A stretch of DNA of 64,000 nt from Pseudomonadota bacterium (GTDB taxonomy: Bacteria; Pseudomonadota; Alphaproteobacteria; Caulobacterales; Aquidulcibacteraceae), in NCBI GenBank assembly GCA_020161405.1, contig JAIUOD010000004.1, positions 186,001-250,000 on the forward strand. The letters run 5' to 3'. Of the stretch, positions 26,648 to 36,168 are shown piece after piece (positions within the stretch are counted from its first letter, which is position 1; each line of letters starts with the position of its first letter). The position numbers and the translations under genes are program-made. The notes under the pieces are model-generated. The model worked only from the letters and a program-made list of their open reading frames with translations, had not been told where the DNA came from and did not search any database.

Positions 26648-27235
26648 ATGAGTAAACCTTATGTCATTTTAAACATATTATGCGGCGGACAAGGAGCAAG
26701 AATCGGTGGCAATAAGCCATTATATCCATATAAAAGCACCCCATTAATTGAACATTCAATAGCAATATTGACGCCCCAATGTGATGAAATCATTTTATCA
26801 ATTAATGACAAACAAAACCCAATAATCCCGATATTACAAAAATATGATTTGAATATGGTTTTTGATGAATTTCAAAACCTTGGCCCGATGAGTGGAATAT
26901 TGGCTGGCATGAAATATTCATTGGAAAAAATGGCAATGAAAAAACGCGACATAATTTATCTTAGTGCACCATGCGACATGCCATTATTGCCAAATAATTA
27001 TGTTAAACGCCTAATTAATTATGATAGCGAGACGGCAACTTTTTATAGTGGTCAACGTGATTATCCATTATGCGCGAAATTCCCACTTACCTATATTTCG
27101 GTTTTAGAAAATAGATTGAAGTTAAGTGATAAAGGCCTTGGGGCTTATTGGTTCTTGAACGAAATAAGTGCAAAGCCTGTCAAAATTGAAAATGAAGGCG
27201 ATTTTATGAATATCAATTCACCAATAATCACTTAA
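26648..27235 (+). CDS. mobA: Molybdenum cofactor guanylyltransferase
   Basis: 195 residues. The nucleotide-binding N-terminus ILCGGQGARIGGNKPLYPY matches the GGxGxRxGxxK signature of MobA. NLGPMSGILAGMKY and the Mg-site LSAPCDMPLLPNN follow. MobA attaches GMP to molybdopterin to give the bis-MGD cofactor needed by FdsA. The ATG at 26648 is chosen over a TTG at 26624 because family alignment starts there; no strong ribosome site is seen. The protein is divergent in its C-terminal half, so assignment rests mainly on the N-terminal motifs and context. Confidence 0.87.
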   Translation: MSKPYVILNILCGGQGARIGGNKPLYPYKSTPLIEHSIAILTPQCDEIILSINDKQNPIIPILQKYDLNMVFDEFQNLGPMSGILAGMKYSLEKMAMKKRDIIYLSAPCDMPLLPNNYVKRLINYDSETATFYSGQRDYPLCAKFPLTYISVLENRLKLSDKGLGAYWFLNEISAKPVKIENEGDFMNINSPIIT

Positions 27236-27248
27236 CGAATTTAAAAAT

Positions 27249-27270
27249 AAACCCCGCAATTGCGGGGTTT
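27249..27270. terminator. Bidirectional intrinsic terminator
   Basis: Perfect 22-bp palindrome: AAACCCCGCAA and its complement. It lies in the 37-bp gap between the convergent mobA and heme-binding-fold genes, with A/T-rich flanks on both sides. Confidence 0.85.
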
Positions 27271-27272
27271 AT

Positions 27273-27914
27273 TTATCTATCACCTTCTAAAATTTCCAAA
27301 GGGTTTGGCTTTGGTTCGGCAATTTTATTTAATATATTTGTATCACGGTGGCGGAAAAGTTCTTTTTGCCCCTTTACCTTTAACATTGTATCGGAAACAT
27401 AAGACCATGTACCATCATCATTAAAAGTGATTTCAATTGTATATTCTTCGGTCTTAAACGCCATTTCAAGAAAACTATTGGCGCAAATGCCATATTCGGT
27501 TTCACCGCGTTTTGCACTTAGTTTTATTTTCTTATCACCCGCTTTTGCATAACCAGACGCAATCGCAACAAGGCCGCGCGGGATAGCAATTGTTTGCAAT
27601 ATCAAACCTGTTTCTGGTTCATATAGCCAATAACCAACTTGATCATGAAACGTAATTGCTTCTTCATCTGTATTGACCTTTAAATGATATCTTAGGCCGT
27701 AAAAAAGCTGTGGCCCATTGGCTTGGGGGTCAATCGGCTCCATGACAATACGCTCTTTAAATTTGCGTGTTTCGGGGCCATCTTCTTTCGGGCTTACGTC
27801 AACGCCTTTTGTACCTTCCCATGTTCCTGCAAGTCTAACCAATGGCCCTAAATTTGCCAATGTATTTGAATCTACATCCTCTGGCTCAGTGAAAATATCA
27901 ATTTTTTTGCCCAT
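27273..27914 (-). CDS. FABP-like heme-binding beta-barrel protein (nitrobindin/THAP4-like, DUF1794)
   Basis: 213 residues. LAGTWEGTKGVDVSPKEDG is the first strand and GTWEG motif of the nitrobindin-like family (pfam08768). GLILQTIAIPRGLVAIASG and the C-terminal HRDTNIL (the His expected near the heme iron) also fit. Nitrobindins bind ferric heme and react with NO or peroxynitrite; whether this member binds heme is not shown. AGAGGG precedes the ATG. It is monocistronic, with a terminator shared with mobA. Confidence 0.8.
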   Translation of the reverse strand: MGKKIDIFTEPEDVDSNTLANLGPLVRLAGTWEGTKGVDVSPKEDGPETRKFKERIVMEPIDPQANGPQLFYGLRYHLKVNTDEEAITFHDQVGYWLYEPETGLILQTIAIPRGLVAIASGYAKAGDKKIKLSAKRGETEYGICANSFLEMAFKTEEYTIEITFNDDGTWSYVSDTMLKVKGQKELFRHRDTNILNKIAEPKPNPLEILEGDR

Positions 27915-28036
27915 TAATTTTTCCCTCTATTTGAAATAAATATACTTTGCATTTCATTATAGCAATGTGATTTTTAATTTATTTTTCTTTAGAACAGCTA
28001 CTGATTGGTAAGAAAAATGAAAAAGGATATAACAAA

Positions 28037-28060
28037 AAGGCCCCAAATTCATGGGGCCTT
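28037..28060 (-). terminator. Intrinsic terminator after the sugar MFS gene
   Basis: AAGGCCCC and GGGGCCTT arms with an 8-base loop, followed on the minus strand by TTTTTG. It ends the minus-strand transcript of the beta-glucoside locus. Confidence 0.85.
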
Positions 28061-28086
28061 AAATCTTTTATAAAGTGCTGTTTAAA

Positions 28087-29373
28087 TTATGCTATTGCAG
28101 GCTTACGGGCGTAATAGCCGTATGCAGCAATTAATGCATAACAAATCGCAGGAATTGTAAGTGCAAGTGCAATACTATGTGTCATATCTGCTGCAACACC
28201 GGTAAGCGGCGGAATAATCGCCCCCCCAACAATTGCCACACAAATAATACCCGAACCGTCCGCAGCGCGTTTTCCAAGCCCTTCACAGGCAAGGCTGAAG
28301 ATAGTTGGAAACATGATTGAATTCATCAAACCAATTGCCAATAATGAATAACCCGCAACAACACCTGTTGAATTCGCCGAAATCAAAATCAATGCAATTG
28401 CGCCTGTTCCAACGCTTGCAAGAATTTTACCAGGGCTAAAAATTCGCAAGAAATATGAACCAATGAAGCGTCCAACCAGTGCGCCACCCCAATAAAGTGG
28501 AATATGTTTACCTGCAGCTTGCTCAGAAAGGCCTAAAATATGGCTTTGCATTAGGTAGTTTACGATGAAAGAGCCAATTGCAACCTCTGCCCCCACATAA
28601 AGGAAAATACATGCCGCGCCAAAGCCAAAACGTTTTTGTTTTAATAAATCAAAGCTTTTGAAAAATGAGCTTTCTTCATGTTTTTCACCTTTTAAACGAT
28701 TGCGGTTCATCCAAACCACGCCCGCAACAATCAAAAGCGCAATCGCAAGGCCAAGATATGCCTTAACAACAACTTGTGTTTCAGCCATGCGATAAGCTGC
28801 AAGCGCAGCCGCATCAAGGGTTTTTGGATCGATTGTAGCAAGGCTTCCAAGAATCACGATTGAGCCAAAATAAGGAAAAATTGTGGTTCCCAATGAATTG
28901 AAAGCCTGTGCAAATGTAAGACGACTATGGGCGGTTTTTGGCGGCCCAAGTAATGAAATTAGTGGGTTTGCAACCACTTGAACAATCGTAACACCACTTG
29001 CAAGAATGAAAAGTGCCATCAAAAATACAGAAAATGTTGCGCTTTTTGATGCTGGAATAAACAATAAACATCCCGCCATCATGGTCAAAAGCCCCGCAAC
29101 AGCGCCGCGCATATAACCAATCTTTTTTACCAATGCTGCGCCTGGAATTGAAATCACAAAATAGGCCGCAAAAAATGCCGATTGAACCAACATCGCTTGG
29201 CCATAATTTAATGTGAATAGGTCTTTTAATTTTGGAATGATTACATCATTCAAACTTGTGATGCCGCCAAAAATAAAAAATAATGCCATCACAAAAAGGC
29301 GAAGTTCTGGTGCATCAATATGCTGCCCCTCATCGCTTTGGTTTTCGTCTATTGTACCTGATATATTTGCCAT
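28087..29373 (-). CDS. Sugar MFS transporter, FucP/GluP (glucose/galactose) type
   Basis: 428 residues, 12 membrane spans. FFIFGGITSLNDVIIPKLKDLFTLNYGQAMLVQSAFFAAYF at helices 1-2 and VVANPLISLLGPPKTAHSRLTFAQAFNSLGTTIFPYFG near helix 4 are hallmarks of the FucP/GluP family of proton-sugar symporters. It lies 29 bp after another MFS gene and downstream of a GH3 glucosidase, so import of glucose released in the periplasm is the likely role. GAGAGG precedes the ATG. Confidence 0.9.
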   Translation of the reverse strand: MANISGTIDENQSDEGQHIDAPELRLFVMALFFIFGGITSLNDVIIPKLKDLFTLNYGQAMLVQSAFFAAYFVISIPGAALVKKIGYMRGAVAGLLTMMAGCLLFIPASKSATFSVFLMALFILASGVTIVQVVANPLISLLGPPKTAHSRLTFAQAFNSLGTTIFPYFGSIVILGSLATIDPKTLDAAALAAYRMAETQVVVKAYLGLAIALLIVAGVVWMNRNRLKGEKHEESSFFKSFDLLKQKRFGFGAACIFLYVGAEVAIGSFIVNYLMQSHILGLSEQAAGKHIPLYWGGALVGRFIGSYFLRIFSPGKILASVGTGAIALILISANSTGVVAGYSLLAIGLMNSIMFPTIFSLACEGLGKRAADGSGIICVAIVGGAIIPPLTGVAADMTHSIALALTIPAICYALIAAYGYYARKPAIA

Positions 29374-29401
29374 CTATGCCTCTCCCGTTTTAGTATTTAT
29401 A

Positions 29402-30613
29402 TTAATTTTGAATTTTCCTATTTAGTTTTGTCAGAACTATTGCAAGCAATGCAAGCGGTATAAGCAATACTAAGAATGCCCCTTCGCCGCCAATTGTGCC
29501 AAAAACCCTACCAACTATTATGCTTCCTGCTGTGCTTCCTGTTGCTGAAAATGAGATTATTAAGGCAGACATTGATGCATGCTGTTTTTCTGGAAGTGAT
29601 GATAGGATTATTGAATTTAATGTTGGATATATTGGCGCAATAAAAAAGCCAAGCGCCGGAATAATATAAGTTTGAATTGGCGCATGTAACCATGACGAAA
29701 TATTATGATTAACATGTGGCGGCCATATTACAGATAATATTATAAGCAGCATTGCAATAATTACTGAAAGCAATATTGGCATAAACCAATTAAAACGCCT
29801 TAAAATTATGCCATATAATATGCGCCCCAAACCAGATGCGGCCGCCATCACTGATCCAATTTCAATTGCAAGGCTTGGATCAAGTTTTAAGATTTCGCGA
29901 TTAAATGTCGGAAGCCATGTTGATATGCCCTGCTCCACTAGAACATATAAAAATGCGCCAAGTAGGAAAAATATCGTAAAGCCATAAGCCATTAATTCCT
30001 TTGTTGCGCTTACAAAGTTAACAGCTTCGATTTTGTCGCTTTTTTCATAGACCGGAAGCTCGTTGAAAAGCCAAATAATTATTGAAAAAACACTTATGCC
30101 AGCAAGAAGCCAATATACATTAAGCCAATGTAGCGATGTTTGATTTATATCGTCGACAAAATGCGCAAAAATCCATGCGCCGATTAAAACGCCAAACATA
30201 AACATGCCCTCAACGATTGAAGTAAGTGCGGCATGTTGTTTTTTATCTTTAGTAATCAATCCGATGCATGGATAAACAGAGACTTTGATGAAAACAAAAC
30301 TTATACCCACCAAAACAAACATTATTTTTGCGGTAGTGAATGATGGGAAAAGCGGCATAATTATACATGCCAAAATAGTAGTAATCAAAGCGCCAATAAT
30401 GATTTTCTTATAACCAAAACGAAGCGCAATACCCGCCGCAAAGACACTTACAATTACGGCAGGAATATCTTTATAACCATCAAGGATTGAGGCGGCATTT
30501 TTTGAAACACCCAAAGATAATATTGATTGTGATATTACCGCGCCCACAGAGGATAATAGGATTGCATAATATATATACAAAATCACAAGTGCAAACTGGC
30601 GATATAGTTGCAT
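29402..30613 (-). CDS. MFS transporter of the beta-glucoside locus
   Basis: 403 residues, about 12 membrane spans, major facilitator superfamily. Substrate group is not recognised with certainty; the overall pattern (VGAVISQSILSLGVSKNAASILDGYKDIPAVIVSVFAAGIALRFGYKKI) is closest to sugar or oligosaccharide permeases. A longer frame opens at 30715, but ATG at 30613 has AAGGG seven bases upstream and begins right at the first membrane helix. A LacI-type word (GGAAACGTTTAC) lies just before this ribosome site at 30627-30640. It is followed closely by the FucP-type transporter gene. Confidence 0.85.
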   Translation of the reverse strand: MQLYRQFALVILYIYYAILLSSVGAVISQSILSLGVSKNAASILDGYKDIPAVIVSVFAAGIALRFGYKKIIIGALITTILACIIMPLFPSFTTAKIMFVLVGISFVFIKVSVYPCIGLITKDKKQHAALTSIVEGMFMFGVLIGAWIFAHFVDDINQTSLHWLNVYWLLAGISVFSIIIWLFNELPVYEKSDKIEAVNFVSATKELMAYGFTIFFLLGAFLYVLVEQGISTWLPTFNREILKLDPSLAIEIGSVMAAASGLGRILYGIILRRFNWFMPILLSVIIAMLLIILSVIWPPHVNHNISSWLHAPIQTYIIPALGFFIAPIYPTLNSIILSSLPEKQHASMSALIISFSATGSTAGSIIVGRVFGTIGGEGAFLVLLIPLALLAIVLTKLNRKIQN

Positions 30614-30626
30614 TATCCATCCCTTG

Positions 30627-30640
30627 TAAACGTTTCCACA
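30627..30640. promoter_or_regulatory. LacI-type operator candidate (AAACGTTT core)
   Basis: On the minus strand the sequence reads GTGGAAACGTTTAC, with the central CG and flanking AAA/TTT typical of LacI-family operators. It sits immediately upstream of the MFS ribosome site. The regulator at 39613 is a possible partner (inferred). Confidence 0.4.
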
Positions 30641-30673
30641 CCTTGATTCTTTTATATTATATTTAATCATGAT

Positions 30674-30712
30674 GCTAGAGCGTGTGGATTTAATATTCCA
30701 ACACGCTCTAGC
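30674..30712. repeat. CTAGAGCG-type intergenic hairpin
   Basis: GCTAGAGCGTGTGGA and TCCAACACGCTCTAGC pair over about 15 bp with a single bulge and an 8-base AT loop. It lies between the GH3 and MFS genes. The AGAGCG start is shared with the element at 13146-13258 and resembles short dispersed hairpins common in alphaproteobacterial genomes. No clear T-run follows on the minus strand, so termination is uncertain. Confidence 0.55.
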
Positions 30713-30718
30713 CATATT

Positions 30719-32947
30719 TTAATTTAGGATAATGTCGTCAAGTTTTACCCGTATAGTTTGAACAGGTTGCGCAGATGATTTTGACAAAGAAATATCATAT
30801 AAACCGCCTTTAATTACCCATTTGTGCAAATTAGTGTCATAGACAGCAAGGGTTTTTGGATTAATTTCAATCATCGCATTTTGTTTTTGCGATTTATTGA
30901 CCAAAAGCTTTTTATATCCAACCAAGCGTTTTGGCGCTTCCCATCCGCCATTGATTGGCGCGGCATAAATTTGCGCAATTGCTTTACCATCAATTTTTGA
31001 AGTGTTTTTCACGCTAAAACTAACACTTACTTTTGATTGGTTTGCTTTCACCATCAAATTTGACATCTCAAAATTTGAATATGAAAGACCGTAACCAAAT
31101 GGGAAAAGTGGTTTTTGATTGGTTTTATCAAGCCATTTATAACCAACAGCTGCCCCTTCAATATTATAATCAACGCTTACGCGCCCCTTTAATTGGCTTG
31201 GGTTATTAACGGCAATTCCAACTTCATCACCGCCAAGTTTTGGGCGCGGTAATTGGTCAACTGATTGAACAAAACTTGCAGGAAGTGCGCCAGATGGATT
31301 AACCTCCCCGCTTAAAACGCGCGCAATCGCAGCGCCGCCAGAAGAGCCAGGATACCAAGCCTCTAAAACTGCGCCAACTTTATCAAGCCATGGCATAATA
31401 ATAGGGCCGCCAGTTTGCAAAACCACAATTGTGTTTGCATTATTTGATGCAACTTTATCTATCAACGCATCGGCATTATTTTGAAGATTTAAATTGGTGA
31501 CATCAACGCTTTCACCGGTCCATTGATTGCCAAAAACAATTGCCAAATCGGCTTTTTTTGCAAGCTCTGCAGCTTTGCTTAAATCTTTACCATCATAATA
31601 AGTGATTTGTGCTTTGGTTAGTTTTTGTAATTCTTTCATAGGCGATGAGGGATAAAAGACCATTGGCCCCGGAAATTCACTTGGCCCTTCATTTGGAACT
31701 GCCATCCCACCAACAGGATAAACTTGGGAAGAACCACCGCCAGATAAAACGCCTTTATCAGCATGACCACCAATTATAATGATGTTTTTTACATTTTTAG
31801 CAATTGGTAAAAGATTGCGTTCATTCTTCAAAAGAACAATGCCTTCTTCTGCTGCAGCTTGGGTTATTTTACCATTTGCGGCATAATCAATTTTATCAGA
31901 TTGGTCGCCATTAAGCGGATTTTCAAACAATCCATTTTCACTCATGGCATATATAATACGATAAACCATATCATCTAAACGTGCTTCTGAGACGTGGTTA
32001 TTATTCACCGCTTCATCCAATGCGCCCGCAAAATATGGTGATTTATCGAACGGATAACCTGATTGCTGATCAAGGCCGCGATTTGCCGCAGGTATTGTTG
32101 AATGGGTTGCACCCCAATCAGACATTACATAACCTTTATAGCCCCATTCTTTTTTCAAAACTTGATTTAATAACCAGTCATTTTCACATGCATAATCGCC
32201 ATTAACACGATTATATGAACACATTACAGAACCAGGGTTTCCAATTTCATTGGCAATTTCAAATGCCAATAAATCAGATTGGCGTGCCGCCTGCTCATCA
32301 ATTTTAACGTCAATTGTAAAGCGATTAGTTTCTTGGTCATTTAATGCATAATGCTTTAAAGTTGAAATCACATGATTTGATTGAATGCCTTTAATTGCAT
32401 TGCCCGCAATATTTCCTGCAAGAAGTGGATCTTCGCCAGTATATTCAAAATTACGCCCATTGCGTGGTTCACGAAGAAGGTTTGCACCGCCCGCAAGCAT
32501 AACGTTAAATCCCGAAAGTCTTGCTTCGCTTCCAATCATTGCACCGCCTTTAAAGGCAATTTCATCATTAAATGTTGCCGCAAGCGCAATTCCTGATGGC
32601 AATGCACTTCTTCCACGCGGATTTGGCGATCTTTGTGTTGCAACACCGACACCAGCATCAGTTTGTGATTGCGCAGGTATTCCAAGGCGTGAAATACCTT
32701 CAATATAACCCGCAGAATTTGGCATACCATTTTTTGGCGCCGTGCTTTTCAACCATTCAGCAGTAGTTGAGAAATAGCCCATAAGCATTTGCAATTTCTC
32801 TTCGCGTGTCATTTTGCTTACAAGTTCTTGCGCTTTCTTATCATTGGCATTTTGTGCGGCATTTTGTGCATTCGCATTTTGCGATATTGCAATAGCGATA
32901 ATTGCAACACAGCTTGCAAGTAATTGTTTTGTAGTTGAATTTTTCAC
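30719..32947 (-). CDS. Glycoside hydrolase family 3 beta-glucosidase (periplasmic)
   Basis: 742 residues with a signal peptide (through ISQNANAQ). GH3 domain order is complete. The N-terminal TIM barrel carries TDAGVGV, LREPRNGRNFEYTGEDPLLAG, STLKHYALNDQETNR (Lys-His) and GYVMSDWGATHST (nucleophile Asp). The alpha/beta sandwich starts at GIVLLKNERNLLPI, and the C-terminal fibronectin-III-like domain includes FPFGYGLSYSNFE. It releases glucose from beta-glucosides. Frame and AAGGGA spacing favour GTG at 32947 over the first GTG at 32953. It is 9-15 bp after the second halogenase-like gene, so co-transcribed. Confidence 0.93.
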   Translation of the reverse strand: MKNSTTKQLLASCVAIIAIAISQNANAQNAAQNANDKKAQELVSKMTREEKLQMLMGYFSTTAEWLKSTAPKNGMPNSAGYIEGISRLGIPAQSQTDAGVGVATQRSPNPRGRSALPSGIALAATFNDEIAFKGGAMIGSEARLSGFNVMLAGGANLLREPRNGRNFEYTGEDPLLAGNIAGNAIKGIQSNHVISTLKHYALNDQETNRFTIDVKIDEQAARQSDLLAFEIANEIGNPGSVMCSYNRVNGDYACENDWLLNQVLKKEWGYKGYVMSDWGATHSTIPAANRGLDQQSGYPFDKSPYFAGALDEAVNNNHVSEARLDDMVYRIIYAMSENGLFENPLNGDQSDKIDYAANGKITQAAAEEGIVLLKNERNLLPIAKNVKNIIIIGGHADKGVLSGGGSSQVYPVGGMAVPNEGPSEFPGPMVFYPSSPMKELQKLTKAQITYYDGKDLSKAAELAKKADLAIVFGNQWTGESVDVTNLNLQNNADALIDKVASNNANTIVVLQTGGPIIMPWLDKVGAVLEAWYPGSSGGAAIARVLSGEVNPSGALPASFVQSVDQLPRPKLGGDEVGIAVNNPSQLKGRVSVDYNIEGAAVGYKWLDKTNQKPLFPFGYGLSYSNFEMSNLMVKANQSKVSVSFSVKNTSKIDGKAIAQIYAAPINGGWEAPKRLVGYKKLLVNKSQKQNAMIEINPKTLAVYDTNLHKWVIKGGLYDISLSKSSAQPVQTIRVKLDDIILN

Positions 32948-32961
32948 GTTCACTCCCTTGA

Positions 32962-34464
32962 TTATGCTTTGCAGTTTTTCTCTATGAACTGCTTTAAAGT
33001 TGGTAATGTTTTGACAAAATCATTCAATTCGGGACTGATTTTGTTTAAAAATGGAATTAATTCTTTGGCGTCCAATGCAGCGGCAAGGAAATTATAGCGT
33101 GCGGGGCGAACGCCCATTCCCTCAAAAATTGAATACCAAGAAGGGGCGCGAAATAATTCTTCTGGCCCAGTTTCACGAAGCGCGGCAGATTTTTTGAAAA
33201 CTTCAATTTTCTCACTAAGGCTTTGCGGGATTTTTTGATTTTTGCACCAACGCCAAAATTCAGTATCTTCACGCATTGTAAGGCAATAATGGGCGATAAT
33301 GAAATCTTTGATTTCGATATAATCATCAGCAATACGGCGGTTAAAATCACGCGCCAACGCTTCATCACAATTTTTATCTGGAAAATATCTAAAGAAGAAA
33401 TCAAGTGTACGATAAACTAAATGAATTGCCGTTGATTCCAATGGTTCAATGAAACCCGATGCAAGCCCCAATGATAAAACATTTTTCGCCCAAATTTCTT
33501 TACGCATCCCCGATTGAAACGGAACAACCATAGGGTCGGTTATTGGTTTGCCTTTTATTTGCGATAATAAGGTTGCTATAGCTTCATCATCTGAAATAAA
33601 TTTGGATGCAAATACATAGCCGTTACCAGAACGCGATTGTAAAGGAATTTGCCAACGCCATCCAAAATCTTGCGCCGCAGATGTTGTAAAAGCATCAGGT
33701 TCGCCAATATTTTCTGTTTGAACCGCTATTGCGCGATCACATAATAATTCATCAGCCCAAGAAATATAATCAACATCAAGGGTCTTACCAATTAAGAGCG
33801 CACGAAACCCCGTACAATCTACAAAAAAATCGGCATCAAGAATTTCGCCACGTTTGGTAATTAATGATTTCACAAAACCATTTTCGTGTGTTTCGACACG
33901 CTCTATCATACCTTCAACACGTTTTACGCCGCGCGTTTGCGCATGATTACGTAGGTATTTTGCCACTAATTTTGCATCAAGGTGTAATGCAAAGGCAGCA
34001 TTAGTTATTGGGCTACCTTGCGCCCTGTTCGGAAGCATGAAGCGATTTTCACGCGCCATAACACTTGCGGGTGCAAAATCCTGTAAAGGTGTATCAAGAC
34101 CGTTTTGGGTTGCAAAAAGCCATGCATTATAAAAATCAGTATTGCCAATATTTGAACCAATTTGACCAAATGGGTGAAAATAACTTTCGCCATTTTTATA
34201 CCAATCATCAAATTTAATACCTAGTTTGAAACTTGCATGGCATTTTTGAATAAAATCTTGCTCATTAATTCCAAGGTTTCTAATAAGGCCAAGAAATGGT
34301 GGAATTGTTGATTCACCAACGCCAATTGTACCGATTTCTTCGGATTCAATAAGAATGACCTCCAAACGCTCTTTTGGAATATGGGTTGAAAATAATGCCG
34401 CCGCAAGCCAACCAGCGGTTCCACCACCTGCAATAATTATTTTTTTTATTTCATTATTTTGCAT
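32962..34464 (-). CDS. Flavin-dependent tryptophan-halogenase-like protein (second of pair)
   Basis: 500 residues. It has the GGGTAGW dinucleotide motif (residues about 13-19), GEST at about 52, ASFKLGIKFDDW with the Lys position that is catalytic in tryptophan halogenases, FGWRWQIPLQ (the WxWxIP motif that blocks monooxygenation) and SGFIEPLEST. Genuine tryptophan 7-halogenases use FADH2, chloride and oxygen. The copies found beside TonB receptors and glycan genes in Caulobacterales and Xanthomonadales have no established substrate, so the halogenase activity here is unproven. It starts with ATG at 34464, 4 bp after the first copy, and is followed directly by GH3. Confidence 0.88.
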   Translation of the reverse strand: MQNNEIKKIIIAGGGTAGWLAAALFSTHIPKERLEVILIESEEIGTIGVGESTIPPFLGLIRNLGINEQDFIQKCHASFKLGIKFDDWYKNGESYFHPFGQIGSNIGNTDFYNAWLFATQNGLDTPLQDFAPASVMARENRFMLPNRAQGSPITNAAFALHLDAKLVAKYLRNHAQTRGVKRVEGMIERVETHENGFVKSLITKRGEILDADFFVDCTGFRALLIGKTLDVDYISWADELLCDRAIAVQTENIGEPDAFTTSAAQDFGWRWQIPLQSRSGNGYVFASKFISDDEAIATLLSQIKGKPITDPMVVPFQSGMRKEIWAKNVLSLGLASGFIEPLESTAIHLVYRTLDFFFRYFPDKNCDEALARDFNRRIADDYIEIKDFIIAHYCLTMREDTEFWRWCKNQKIPQSLSEKIEVFKKSAALRETGPEELFRAPSWYSIFEGMGVRPARYNFLAAALDAKELIPFLNKISPELNDFVKTLPTLKQFIEKNCKA

Positions 34465-34468
34465 GAAA

Positions 34469-35974
34469 TTAACCCGCTATATTATTACAATGATTGATGA
34501 ATTGGGCATGTGACGGCGCACGCGAAACGATATTTTGAACATCAGAATTAATATGTGAAAGTGCGTTTTTAAAATTTTCACGCCCCATATTTTCAACCAA
34601 TGGCTCGTGATTTTGTGGTAAAATCCCAAAACCTGAATACATTGCTAGCCATGAAATATGATGGAAAATTTCCCAAGAATAGCGCACAAAATGCCCGCGT
34701 TTTTTATATAATTCTATTTTCTCGCTTAAAGTATCTGGAATATCCATTTGCGCGACATAGCGCCAAAATTCACTATCACCGCGTTGATTAAGTTTGTAAT
34801 GAAGAATTATGAAATCACGAACCCGTTCAAATTCTTTTTGCGCGATGCGATTATGTTCATGGATGATTTTCTCATCAATTCCATTAAAGGGAAAGAACAT
34901 TTTAATTCGTTCAATGCCATTTTGAATAAGCGCGATGGCGGTTGATTCCAATGGTTCTAAAAACCCGCTACTTAATCCAATTGCGATACAATTTTTATCC
35001 CATGATTTTCTGCGCCCTGGGGTAAATTTTATAAGACGTGCATCATCAAGTTTTTGAGTTGGAAGATTTTCTTCCAAAATCTTTAAAGCTTCATCATCAT
35101 TCATAAAATCGCGCGCAAAAACATGCCCATTTCCTGTTCGATGATTAAGGGGAATTTGCCATTGCCAACCTGCAGAATGCGCAGTAACTTTGGTAAGGGC
35201 AATCGGGTTTTCAATCTTCTTACTTGGCATTGCCCATGCGGCATTGGTTAAAAGGTATTTGTCATAAGATTCAAATTCATTACCAAGTGCCTTGCCAATC
35301 AATAAGGCTTCAAAGCCCGAACAATCGATGAATAAATCTGCTTCAATTGATTTTCCATCCTCAAGGATAATAGATTTTATAAATCCATTATCTTGATTTA
35401 TTTCGATATTTTCAATTTTTGCATCAATATAATTTAGACCACGCGCCAAAGAATATTCTTTTAAAGTCTTTGCAAAAAGCCCTGCATCAATGTGAAGTGC
35501 CCAATCAAACCTTGCATAGATTGGTGTTGTCTCTTTTAAAGGGTCAGGAAGTGCAAATTTACCTGCTTTTGCCAAAGCCGCGCCAAGCGCCAAATTATCA
35601 AGGCCGCCATCTAATATTTCAGGTGAATAAGCGTTTAAATAGTGCCAGAAACCAACATTATTGAAATCATGCCCAAAACCACCAAATGGATGGATGAAAC
35701 TTGAATCTTTATTTTTCCAGCCATTAAATTGAATACCAAGTTTTGCACTTGCACCAGTTCTTGCAATTATTTCAGCATCACTAATACCCAATTCATTATA
35801 AAAAGCCCGTATTGTCGGGATTGTGGCCTCACCTACACCAATTGTGCCAATTTTAGAGGATTCGACCAAGGTAATTTTAATATTTGCTTTTGCGTATGAA
35901 TTAAGAAGGCTTGCCGCAGTCATAAATCCCGCAGTGCCACCACCTACAATTATTATATTTTTTATTTCAGCCAC
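34469..35974 (-). CDS. Flavin-dependent tryptophan-halogenase-like protein (first of pair)
   Basis: 501 residues, paralogue of the next gene. Motifs: IIIVGGGTAGFMTAASLL, GEATIPTI, TGASAKLGIQFNGW (catalytic-Lys position), GWQWQIPLNHRTGNGHVF (WxWxIP) and SSGFLEPLESTAI. It starts with GTG at 35974, with GGGAAA at good spacing. It lies downstream of the TonB receptor gene behind a terminator-like hairpin, so it may be expressed by readthrough or from its own promoter in the 190-bp gap. As with its paralogue, membership in the halogenase family is clear but the reaction is unknown. Confidence 0.88.
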   Translation of the reverse strand: MAEIKNIIIVGGGTAGFMTAASLLNSYAKANIKITLVESSKIGTIGVGEATIPTIRAFYNELGISDAEIIARTGASAKLGIQFNGWKNKDSSFIHPFGGFGHDFNNVGFWHYLNAYSPEILDGGLDNLALGAALAKAGKFALPDPLKETTPIYARFDWALHIDAGLFAKTLKEYSLARGLNYIDAKIENIEINQDNGFIKSIILEDGKSIEADLFIDCSGFEALLIGKALGNEFESYDKYLLTNAAWAMPSKKIENPIALTKVTAHSAGWQWQIPLNHRTGNGHVFARDFMNDDEALKILEENLPTQKLDDARLIKFTPGRRKSWDKNCIAIGLSSGFLEPLESTAIALIQNGIERIKMFFPFNGIDEKIIHEHNRIAQKEFERVRDFIILHYKLNQRGDSEFWRYVAQMDIPDTLSEKIELYKKRGHFVRYSWEIFHHISWLAMYSGFGILPQNHEPLVENMGRENFKNALSHINSDVQNIVSRAPSHAQFINHCNNIAG

Positions 35975-36069
35975 AAAAATTTCCCATGAATACGATTAAA
36001 ATGATGATTTATTAAAGTCATAAATGCCAACAAACAACCAATTTAAATTATCAACCGAAAGGAAAATAA

Positions 36070-36104
36070 AAGGGTGATAATGATCTGGGCTCACTATCAC
36101 CCTT
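36070..36104 (-). terminator. Intrinsic terminator after the second large TonB receptor gene
   Basis: AAGGGTGATA and TATCACCCTT form a perfect 10-bp stem. On the minus strand it is followed by TTTTATTTT, about 65 bp after the receptor stop codon. Confidence 0.8.
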
Positions 36105-36168
36105 CAAGTAGAAACTGCCCACAAACCTTACTGGGGAAGAAGAGTTTTGCTGTGGGCGATTTCAAAAT

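Noticed and set aside
28190..28206. ACACCGGTAAG as another uronate operator
   Set aside because: It is inside the sugar MFS gene and matches only the central bases; the second half-site is absent.
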